From assembly GCA_025350175.1 (NCBI GenBank), contig JANXYF010000089.1, positions 1-22,472 on the forward strand: a DNA stretch of 22,472 nucleotides, given 5' to 3'. The DNA is from Nitrosopumilales archaeon. GTDB taxonomy: Archaea; Thermoproteota; Nitrososphaeria; Nitrososphaerales; Nitrosopumilaceae. Below the pieces are notes generated by a model. It had not been told where the DNA came from and did not search any database. It saw nothing but the letters and a program-made list of their open reading frames with translations. Of this stretch, positions 15,691-21,650 are shown in pieces; within the stretch, counting starts at the first letter, position 1, and every line of letters starts with the position of its first letter. The position numbers and the translations under genes are program-made.

Positions 15691-16002
15691 TCAGAAATCT
15701 TGTGGCATGAGCCCTTTTTGTTTTAGTATATCAACTTGTGAGAGTGTGTATCTCCAAGTAATATCTCCACGATCATCAGCTCTGAAATCCCAGGGGGCAA
15801 TTGTTACAACATCATTATCTCTTATCCAAATTTTTCTTTTTAATTTTCCCCTGATTCTACCCATCCTAGTCTTGTCATCGGTACATCTTACAAGTATGTG
15901 ATCACTGCCCAAAAGTTTTACAACTCGGCCTAACAACTCGCCTTCTCCAGGCATATACATTTCTTTTAATTGACTTTCGTTTAGTACTTTTCGCTTACCC
16001 AA
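15691..16002 (-). CDS. eif1A: Translation initiation factor aIF1A
   Basis: aIF1A binds the ribosomal A site and helps start-codon selection with aIF1. The 103-residue protein is an OB fold, with EGELLGRVVKLLGSDHILVRC and RGKLKRKIWIRDNDVV as typical family segments. The start codon is TTG at 16000-16002: upstream in frame there is no ATG or GTG before a TGA at 16024-16026, and the nearest internal Met (M15) would remove the basic N-terminal tail. A TATATAT box lies about 30 bases upstream, so the leader is at most a few bases. This is the first gene of the operon that ends with top6A. Confidence 0.95.
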   Translation of the reverse strand: MGKRKVLNESQLKEMYMPGEGELLGRVVKLLGSDHILVRCTDDKTRMGRIRGKLKRKIWIRDNDVVTIAPWDFRADDRGDITWRYTLSQVDILKQKGLMPQDF

Positions 16003-16031
16003 AATTCTCAGACTACAGAGTGTTCAGTATG

Positions 16032-16038
16032 TATATAT
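16032..16038 (-). promoter_or_regulatory. TATA box of the aIF1A-rio1-KH-top6 operon
   Basis: TATATAT on the reverse strand is centred about 33 bases before the TTG start of aIF1A. It predicts a transcript start within roughly 10 bases of the start codon. No other good TATA box was seen before rio1 or top6B, which supports a single five-gene transcript. Confidence 0.5.
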
Positions 16039-16049
16039 TCGTTGTATTT

Positions 16050-16346
16050 TTAAAATTTGAAAACAATAAGAAATGGAATTCCTTCAATTTCTTTTACACC
16101 TTTTGCAGTTCCCACTCCAATCTTTATTGAAAGATCAACTGTTTTTCTACCAGCCATGTTAATAATTGAAGAACTTTTTAGAAGAGATTCTGCTTCTTTC
16201 TCATCAACCACTCGATCTCCATAGTAACTCTTTGTGATTTTTACCTCCAAATCAGATTGTTTGAGTGTTCTTCCAACTAATTCGACATCACACATATTCA
16301 GCATCCTATTGTTTTGTTGATTCACTACTCTTACTGCAAAATTCAT
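16050..16346 (-). CDS. DUF424 family protein
   Basis: The 98-residue protein matches the archaeal DUF424 family as I recall it: an N-terminal FAVRVVNQQ strand, CDVELVGRTL, and the mid-domain YYGDRVVDEKEAESLL, followed by SSIINMAGRKTVDLSI. The ATG at 16346 follows the aIF2-beta stop with no gap, so they are co-translated. Association of DUF424 with aIF2-beta is common in archaea and suggests a link to translation or RNA, but the molecular function is not established. Confidence 0.82.
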   Translation of the reverse strand: MNFAVRVVNQQNNRMLNMCDVELVGRTLKQSDLEVKITKSYYGDRVVDEKEAESLLKSSSIINMAGRKTVDLSIKIGVGTAKGVKEIEGIPFLIVFKF

Positions 16347-16769
16347 TTACGCATATTGACCCTTTAGAGGAGATTTAGCTCCGCAGGCTTCACATTTCAG
16401 AGAGGTTACCCTATTTTCCTTTTCAACCCTTGTATCAGGACTCTTACAGGTTGGGCATTCCACATATTCCTTAAGATATCTATTCAAACGAATTGTAAAT
16501 TCATGAGGGTCTTTTTTCCCTACAAATACTGCCTTGTCACCTCCAAATTGTGCAGGAGTTGCAAACTCCTTTGATAAATACTGGAGAAGCTTCTCAGGAT
16601 CTCTTCTCAATATTTTTGGAAATTCAGAAAAATTTCTGAAAAATGTTCTGTTACCTTGCCACATTATATCCACTTTAGGAAGTTCAAATCTTGATGTAGA
16701 ACCTGCTTGAATTTGAGATACTTTATCTTGAATTCCCTTCAATAATTTTTCGTATTCTGCCTTTGTCAA
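16347..16769 (-). CDS. eif2b: Translation initiation factor aIF2 subunit beta
   Basis: aIF2-beta is part of the heterotrimer that brings initiator Met-tRNA to the small ribosomal subunit. The 140-residue protein shows the N-terminal helix, the central domain (FRNFSEFPKILRRDPEKLLQYL), and a C-terminal zinc ribbon with C105/C108 and C126/C129. The start is TTG at 16767-16769: the codon before it is TAG in frame, so no upstream start exists, and no internal Met lies before residue 36. A TATA-like box is about 28 bases upstream, which predicts a leaderless UUG-initiated transcript. Confidence 0.96.
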   Translation of the reverse strand: MTKAEYEKLLKGIQDKVSQIQAGSTSRFELPKVDIMWQGNRTFFRNFSEFPKILRRDPEKLLQYLSKEFATPAQFGGDKAVFVGKKDPHEFTIRLNRYLKEYVECPTCKSPDTRVEKENRVTSLKCEACGAKSPLKGQYA

Positions 16770-16780
16770 CTAGACTAGTT
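16768..16780. promoter_or_regulatory. Palindrome overlapping the aIF2-beta start
   Basis: AACTAGACTAGTT is a perfect inverted repeat (6+1+6) that covers two bases of the TTG start codon and the presumed transcription start. It may be an operator for autoregulation or may be chance. Confidence 0.3.
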
Positions 16781-16794
16781 ATAGAATCGCTACC

Positions 16795-16800
16795 TATATT
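16795..16800 (-). promoter_or_regulatory. TATA-like box of aIF2-beta
   Basis: AATATA on the reverse strand is centred about 28 bases from the TTG at 16769. It lies in the 61-base gap after the DUF5679 gene, so aIF2-beta may have its own promoter besides any read-through. Confidence 0.4.
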
Positions 16801-16830
16801 GATTTACTCTAGAAAAAGAAGAATATGGTA

Positions 16831-16974
16831 CTAAGGCTTTCCTATGCGGAATACATTAGTACTACATTTAGGGCATGTGCCCTTTACCGCAGGTCGTCCG
16901 TTCTTTAGCTTAACTTCCTTTGGATTTGTGATGTCGACTTTTTTTCTGCATTTTACGCAGTATGCTTGAGTCAT
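16831..16974 (-). CDS. DUF5679-type small zinc-ribbon protein
   Basis: This 47-residue ORF was found by reading the reverse strand by hand; it runs from ATG 16974 to TAG 16831. It has two CxxC motifs: C6-V-K-C9 and C34-P-K-C37. The middle KNGRPAVKG segment and the closing VFRIGK match the DUF5679 zinc-ribbon family as I recall it. Members are often near translation or nucleic-acid genes. A TATATA box lies 27 bases upstream. The role is unknown; a small nucleic-acid-binding zinc ribbon is the likeliest. Confidence 0.85.
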   Translation of the reverse strand: MTQAYCVKCRKKVDITNPKEVKLKNGRPAVKGTCPKCSTNVFRIGKP

Positions 16975-16998
16975 TTCAACATCTTACGAATGAAGTGG

Positions 16999-17004
16999 TA
17001 TATA
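16999..17004 (-). promoter_or_regulatory. TATA box of the DUF5679 gene
   Basis: TATATA is centred about 27 bases before the ATG at 16974 on the reverse strand, which is the classic distance for a leaderless archaeal transcript. Confidence 0.5.
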
Positions 17005-17198
17005 GCAAGATTCAGTAAAAATTATTTCACTATACGCCTAGAGGGTGTTAAATTTTTACATGACCTAATTCAGATCATGGATCTAGAATTTTCATAAAAA
17101 CATACATTTTTGTCATATTTCTTATGAGGAAATGATCCAACTGAATGAAATTAACAAATCAGCCACGATAATAATCAAATTGTTGAATGTAGTTATGC

Positions 17199-17206
17199 TT
17201 TTAAAA
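17199..17206 (+). promoter_or_regulatory. TATA-like box of the anchored protein at 17230
   Basis: TTTTAAAA is centred about 27 bases before the ATG at 17230, again fitting a leaderless start. The 255-base gap to its left (16975-17229) otherwise holds only the divergent TATATA box and an imperfect palindrome at 17060-17078; I see no RNA gene in it. Confidence 0.5.
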
Positions 17207-17229
17207 GCGCCCTAAAGAGACTCACTTGA

Positions 17230-17730
17230 ATGGTAACTAGGAAGGGCATCATAATTACGGTAGCAATGTTGGCAGCTATTTCAGGTGCAAGTTTTGTAGT
17301 ATGGGTCCTTCCACAAAATCATGGTTCTTCTTCCATTGTTGTCTCAGATTTCAAAAGTGAGTTGGATAGTGTAAAAGAGAGACATTTGCTAATTACTACC
17401 TCAATAGAGTCAAACCTCAAAGCATTATCAGATAAGAGTATGACTCCAGATGAATTTATCAATCAAACCCAGATTTCATCGGTTCAGATCACCTCATTGA
17501 CAAGTGAGCTTGTAGAGAGTAATGCCCCTACTGAATGGAAACAAAGCTATGGGGCCTACTTTGAATCCCTCAAAAAGTACAACGATTATCTTACTGAGAC
17601 AATCTCACTTGCAAACAAGATGAAAAGTGGAATATCTCCAAGTGATCTAAATGATGAGATGGTAAAGTTAGATGCCCTCAAGAAAGAATCAGATACTATG
17701 GTAACCAAATCTGATCAAGCCCGACCTTGA
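17230..17730 (+). CDS. Membrane-anchored helical protein of unknown function
   Basis: The 166-residue protein has an N-terminal membrane helix or uncleaved signal anchor (about residues 7-28, GIIITVAMLAAISGASFVVWVL). The remainder is polar and helical, with heptad-like patterns in VSDFKSELDSVKERHLLITTSIESNL and in the C-terminal KLDALKKESDTMV. It would form an extracellular helical bundle. There are no cysteines. The start is the only early ATG and has a TATA-like box at the right distance. The family is not recognised; it lies 101 bases upstream of the DUF373 gene on the same strand. Confidence 0.75.
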   Translation: MVTRKGIIITVAMLAAISGASFVVWVLPQNHGSSSIVVSDFKSELDSVKERHLLITTSIESNLKALSDKSMTPDEFINQTQISSVQITSLTSELVESNAPTEWKQSYGAYFESLKKYNDYLTETISLANKMKSGISPSDLNDEMVKLDALKKESDTMVTKSDQARP

Positions 17731-17831
17731 TAGAATCAAGAAATCAAAATTTGAGTTGAATTTCTTAAAGTACTTGTAAAATTATATAGAAACTACATTA
17801 ATTAATAGGAAATGCGATTTTCGTCTATACC

Positions 17832-18977
17832 ATGTCAGTAAAAAAAGCGAGTATGCAAAATGAAACAACTGAGACTAAGACTAGCCGATTACTAGTTATT
17901 TGTGTTGACAGAGATGACGATATTGGAGTAAAAGCAGGTGTTGTGACACCAGTGATTGGACGTAATGCTTGCATAGATGCAGCTCAAAGACTTGCATTAG
18001 AAGATCCTGAAGATGCTGATTCCAATTCGATTTTTGCAGCTGTTAAAACATTTGAAGATTTGATTAGTAAAGGATACCAAGCCGAGGTTGCAATAGTTGC
18101 AGGTACCGAGCATAAAGGTGTGCAAGGAGATGAAAAAATTATTTCTCAAGTAAAGACGCTTGTAACAAAATTTGCGGCAAATGGAGCCGTTATAGTATCA
18201 GATGGTGAAGATGATGAAAGTGTCATACCAATAATTCAAAATGTATTGCCAATAGTTTCTGTAAAAAGAGTAGTAATGCGAGTAAGTAGAACTGTAGAAT
18301 ACTCGTATGCTGTATTAGGAAGATATCTAAAAACAATTGCTTTTGATTCAAAATATTCAAAATTCTTTTTAGGTGTTCCTGGAATGCTTTTACTAATAGG
18401 TGGAATAGGTACTGTTCTTGGGTTAACCACACAAATATTTGCAGTTCTGGTTAGCATTCTTGGTGGAGCATTTCTAATCAGGGCTTTTGATATAGACAGA
18501 GCTTGGACCAATTGGAATAAACCAACACCTGGTGGATTCATACGAACTTTTACTCTAGTGGCAGGAATTGTTATGATTCTTGCATCGTTAACATCTGGTC
18601 TAAGTGCTGTGATACCTGGCATTACTGCAAAACCTGATAGTATTTTGAAATTAGTTTTGAATCAACAAACAACGGGACTCTTTATTTCTGGAATGTTACC
18701 ATTTCTTTGGATGGGAATAGGGTGTATCTTTGGGGGTTCACTGTTAAGTAGTTGGTTCAAGGGAAGCATTAGATCAATTACAGATATTCTAAGGTTGATA
18801 GTACTAGTTACACTCTATCCAATTGTTTACCAGTTTACTATAATCATGATAAAAGGAGAGAGCCCAGTTACTCTCATTCCTCCATTGTTACTTGGCCTTG
18901 CAGTAATACTGATATCTGCGTCTCTGCTCTTCCACAAATATAGAAAAAAGAAGGGCGGTGAAGCACTATCAGAATAA
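17832..18977 (+). CDS. DUF373 family multi-pass membrane protein
   Basis: The 381-residue protein has a soluble N-terminal domain (about 20-175) with the DUF373 wording LLVICVDRDDDIGVKAGVVTPVIGR and AVIVSDGEDDESVIPIIQ. It is followed by about six membrane helices (from residue 178 on) and a basic C-terminal tail (HKYRKKKGG). DUF373 proteins are widespread in archaea, and their function is unknown. The acidic D-R-D-D-D and S-D-G-E-D-D motifs hint at a metal or nucleotide site. Its stop codon TAA shares the bases ATAA with the apparent beginning of the cis-prenyltransferase frame, so the two genes are probably co-transcribed. Confidence 0.88.
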   Translation: MSVKKASMQNETTETKTSRLLVICVDRDDDIGVKAGVVTPVIGRNACIDAAQRLALEDPEDADSNSIFAAVKTFEDLISKGYQAEVAIVAGTEHKGVQGDEKIISQVKTLVTKFAANGAVIVSDGEDDESVIPIIQNVLPIVSVKRVVMRVSRTVEYSYAVLGRYLKTIAFDSKYSKFFLGVPGMLLLIGGIGTVLGLTTQIFAVLVSILGGAFLIRAFDIDRAWTNWNKPTPGGFIRTFTLVAGIVMILASLTSGLSAVIPGITAKPDSILKLVLNQQTTGLFISGMLPFLWMGIGCIFGGSLLSSWFKGSIRSITDILRLIVLVTLYPIVYQFTIIMIKGESPVTLIPPLLLGLAVILISASLLFHKYRKKKGGEALSE

Positions 18978-19054
18978 AAGATAAAGTTCTCAATTTAGGC
19001 GGTCTGTACAGTCTATACTCTAAGAAATTAGAAAAGGACATTCATAGTGGAGAG

Positions 19055-19756
19055 ATGCCAAATCACATTGCCATCATTCTTGACGGAAATAGAAGATGGG
19101 CAAAACGTAATCTGATTATGAAATTAGAGGGCCACTTTAGAGGAGCAGATGCTGTAGAAAAATTGCTAGACTGGTGTGAAGAGCTAAATATCAAAATAAT
19201 TACTTTGTATGTATTATCATCAGAAAATCTCAGTAGACAAGATGAAGAGTTGGACTATCTCTATGATTTGATAAATGAACGATTACTCAAGTTATACAAT
19301 GATCCTAGAATACACAAGAACCGTATGAAGGTAAAGGCTATTGGTAGTGTGGAGTTGTTGCCAGATTTTCTAAGAGATATCCTCAATAAACTTGAAGATG
19401 CTACAAAAGACTATGACAATCATTACTTGAACATTGCAATAGCTTATGGTGGACAAAATGAACTTGTTGATGCAATCAAAAAGATTGGTTCTAGAATTAA
19501 AGACGGTTCTTTAGATGTTAATCAAATAGACAAGGACGTAATAGAATCCAGTTTGTATACTTCACACCTACCTCAATCATCACCGGATATGATATTGAGG
19601 ACGTCAGGAGAGAAGCGATTAAGTGGTTTTTTACTATGGCAAAGTGCGTATAGTGAACTTGTTTTCATGGATATTTATTGGCCAGAATTTAGGAAGATCG
19701 ACCTTATGCGAGCAATAAGGACCTTTCAAAAGAGAGGTCGTAGACTAGGAAAATAG
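19055..19756 (+). CDS. uppS: cis-prenyltransferase (polyprenyl/undecaprenyl diphosphate synthase family)
   Basis: The enzyme extends allylic diphosphates with isopentenyl units in cis to make the lipid carrier (dolichol-like in archaea) used in glycosylation. Conserved regions are HIAIILDGNRRWA (catalytic D10 by the numbering used here), the YVLSSENLSR segment, and RTSGEKRLSGFLLWQSAYSEL near the C-terminus. The ATG at 19055 is the first standard start and gives 233 residues. However, the same frame stays open back to 18962 and reads as a family-like N-terminal helix (LYSLYSKKLEKDIHSGE), with no ATG, GTG or TTG. The true start is probably ATA at 18974, giving about 260 residues. Confidence 0.93.
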   Translation: MPNHIAIILDGNRRWAKRNLIMKLEGHFRGADAVEKLLDWCEELNIKIITLYVLSSENLSRQDEELDYLYDLINERLLKLYNDPRIHKNRMKVKAIGSVELLPDFLRDILNKLEDATKDYDNHYLNIAIAYGGQNELVDAIKKIGSRIKDGSLDVNQIDKDVIESSLYTSHLPQSSPDMILRTSGEKRLSGFLLWQSAYSELVFMDIYWPEFRKIDLMRAIRTFQKRGRRLGK

Positions 19757-19794
19757 AAAAGAGAAATACTGGACACTAGAAACCCATTTTGTAA

Positions 19795-20211
19795 ATGTTG
19801 GAAGAAAGATCAGCAGGTACAATCCTTTACCAAGAATCTCCGTTAGGTAAGGTGTATTTGCTTTTGAATTATCCTTCAGGTCACTGGGATTTTGTCAAAG
19901 GAAATATTGAGAAAGGTGAGACTTTCAGGCAAACAGTTCTCAGAGAGGTAAGAGAAGAAACAGGAATAACAGATATTGATTTTGTTGAAGGATTTGAAGA
20001 TAAGGTAGAGTATCATTACCAACGAGATGGTCAAGTGATACACAAGGAAGTTATCTTTTTTTTGGCAAGTACAAAAACAAACGATGTGGTACTATCACAT
20101 GAGCATCGTGATTACATATGGCTAAACTTCAATGACGCTCTCAAGAAATTGACATACAAGACGGCTCAGAAATTATTCAAAAAAGTCAAAGATTTAGGAT
20201 TTGAGAGTTAG
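19795..20211 (+). CDS. Nudix hydrolase, probably diadenosine tetraphosphatase-like
   Basis: The 138-residue protein has a complete Nudix box at residues 36-58: G36, E42, and the R50-E-V-R-E-E-T-G core that binds Mg2+. The N-terminal SAGTILYQ strand and SGHWDFVKGNIEKGE resemble asymmetric Ap4A hydrolases of the MutT family. The exact substrate cannot be read from sequence. The ATG at 19795 lies 38 bases after the cis-prenyltransferase stop, so it may be the last gene of that transcript. It overlaps convergent pyrF by 18 bases. Confidence 0.92.
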   Translation: MLEERSAGTILYQESPLGKVYLLLNYPSGHWDFVKGNIEKGETFRQTVLREVREETGITDIDFVEGFEDKVEYHYQRDGQVIHKEVIFFLASTKTNDVVLSHEHRDYIWLNFNDALKKLTYKTAQKLFKKVKDLGFES

Positions 20212-20943
20212 TTCTTGAAGCTTTCGCGCTTCAAGCTGAGGATTTTTTGAATTAAGAATTGTTCTTCCAACAATTAGATAGTTTGCACCTGCATTCAATG
20301 CATCATTTGGATCTCCTCCTTGAATTCCAACCCCAGGGGAGTAGATCTCAAATCTTCCTTTTGCTTTTTTGCTTGACAGTTCTATAAGTTTTGGAATAGT
20401 TGCACCGACAACAATTCCGTCAACATGTAAAGAATACGACCATTTTAAGAAAAGTTCATGAAGATTTAACATTTTTTTAGTACTCGGATCTTGAATTCTT
20501 AGACCATATCCTAACTTTGCCCCTGGATGACTCATGTGTACTAGAGCTATGACTCCTCGATTATTCTTATGAGCATTTTTTACAAGTTGTGATAAATTTT
20601 CAGGTCCCATAATTGGATTTACAATTACTGCATCAAATCCACTTTGCCAGAGCCTTTGTAAGGTTACAAGATTAGTATTTCCAATGTCATTTAGTTTTAT
20701 GTCAGCTATTGTTTGCAATCCAAAATCATGTGCAACTTGATTTATTTTTTTAATACTTTTTTCACCAAGTGGTAATAATAAATGAAAATTAAATTTTATA
20801 GCACAAAGATATTTGCCTAGTGTTTTTATATTTTGTATAGTTTTTCTCTCAAGCAGTTCTATATTTTTATCATCTAGATCGTTTGCTAATATTATGGAAC
20901 TTTTCAGAGAAGAATCCTTCATTCTTTTTCTGAAATTACTCAT
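20194..20943 (-). CDS. pyrF: Orotidine 5'-phosphate decarboxylase
   Basis: PyrF converts OMP to UMP, the last step of pyrimidine nucleotide synthesis. The 249 residues show the catalytic D81-x-K83-x2-D86 (in IADIKLNDIGNT), the NDLDD and AIKFN substrate segments, SHPGAKLGYG, the phosphate-binding YSPGVGIQGGD loop, and YLIVGRTIL near the end. The wording fits the archaeal/group III type (PyrF of about 230-270 residues). The start overlaps the stop of the unknown gene upstream as ATGA, so the two are coupled. Confidence 0.95.
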   Translation of the reverse strand: MSNFRKRMKDSSLKSSIILANDLDDKNIELLERKTIQNIKTLGKYLCAIKFNFHLLLPLGEKSIKKINQVAHDFGLQTIADIKLNDIGNTNLVTLQRLWQSGFDAVIVNPIMGPENLSQLVKNAHKNNRGVIALVHMSHPGAKLGYGLRIQDPSTKKMLNLHELFLKWSYSLHVDGIVVGATIPKLIELSSKKAKGRFEIYSPGVGIQGGDPNDALNAGANYLIVGRTILNSKNPQLEARKLQELTLKS

Positions 20944-21596
20944 AACTTGACTAGAGGATGCTTACCTTTGAGTTTTATCACTTTAAGGTACGAGTATCCA
21001 TGGTCACTAACTGTACTGACAAAAGACGGTTCTATGCCATCTTTGCTAGAATATTTCAAAAATGGTTTTGTAGGTTCATAATCGAGTTTAACATGACAAA
21101 AGTATGATGTCTCATCAGACTCGTTAAAGTTCATGAATACTCCAACATACCAATTAGCACCATCTGGAAAAGCAAAGAGTGGAAACGGTGATTCTTCAAA
21201 TCCATAACTTAGTTTGATCAAACTTGTAAGGTCCTCAAGTTCTATTGATTCGTATACAACTTCAGGAAGTGATGCAGTTTCTGGTTTTAGAGTCTCAGGG
21301 AGAGATTTGACTCTAACAATTGGTGAATAGAGGTACATGGGATTTGTTACTGTATTTACTACATCATGGTCTTCTTTTCCTGCCTTGAATCCATATGAAA
21401 GATAATGACCTTTCTTGTCTGTTTGAACGTAGAAATTCACAGACCTTTCTTTTAGAAGATCCATCTGTACTGAAATTATGCTTTTTCCATCAAGTTCAAA
21501 GGAAAATGCAGTACGTGGAACTCTCTCTAATGCGCAAACCATTCTTGAGAATTCAGTCATATCTATAACTTCGATGTAAAATGGAAGCTTTGCCAT
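20940..21596 (-). CDS. Protein of unknown function co-transcribed with pyrF
   Basis: The 218-residue protein is soluble and mixed alpha/beta, with strands such as PFYIEVIDMTEFSRMVCAL, SIISVQMDLLKERSVNFYVQ and SYFCHVKLDYEP, and no recognisable catalytic motif. I chose ATG 21596 because a TTAAAAG box lies about 25-30 bases upstream. A TTG four codons earlier (21608) is possible but would sit closer to that box than expected. The stop overlaps the pyrF start by 4 bases. The repeated pairing of long strands and helices loosely recalls sliding-clamp-type folds, but the sequence gives no firm support for that. Confidence 0.7.
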   Translation of the reverse strand: MAKLPFYIEVIDMTEFSRMVCALERVPRTAFSFELDGKSIISVQMDLLKERSVNFYVQTDKKGHYLSYGFKAGKEDHDVVNTVTNPMYLYSPIVRVKSLPETLKPETASLPEVVYESIELEDLTSLIKLSYGFEESPFPLFAFPDGANWYVGVFMNFNESDETSYFCHVKLDYEPTKPFLKYSSKDGIEPSFVSTVSDHGYSYLKVIKLKGKHPLVKL

Positions 21597-21620
21597 AAGA
21601 TTTCTCAAAAATCATCCACA

Positions 21621-21627
21621 TTAAAAG
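21621..21627 (-). promoter_or_regulatory. TATA-like box of the unknown-pyrF operon
   Basis: CTTTTAA on the reverse strand lies 25-31 bases before ATG 21596, between this gene and the purA stop at 21651. It supports a separate leaderless transcript for the pair. Confidence 0.4.
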
Positions 21628-21650
21628 TAGTCGTTTGAGTTCTCTTTTCT

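Noticed and set aside
17060..17078. Imperfect palindrome ATGACCTAATTCAGATCAT in the 16975-17229 gap
   Set aside because: Two mismatched pairs and a distance of over 150 bases from the nearest forward start make a regulatory role unsupported.
17738..17766. Weak inverted repeat AAGAAAT / ATTTCTT after the gene ending at 17730
   Set aside because: AT-only short stem with a 15-base loop and no T-run; not convincing as a terminator.
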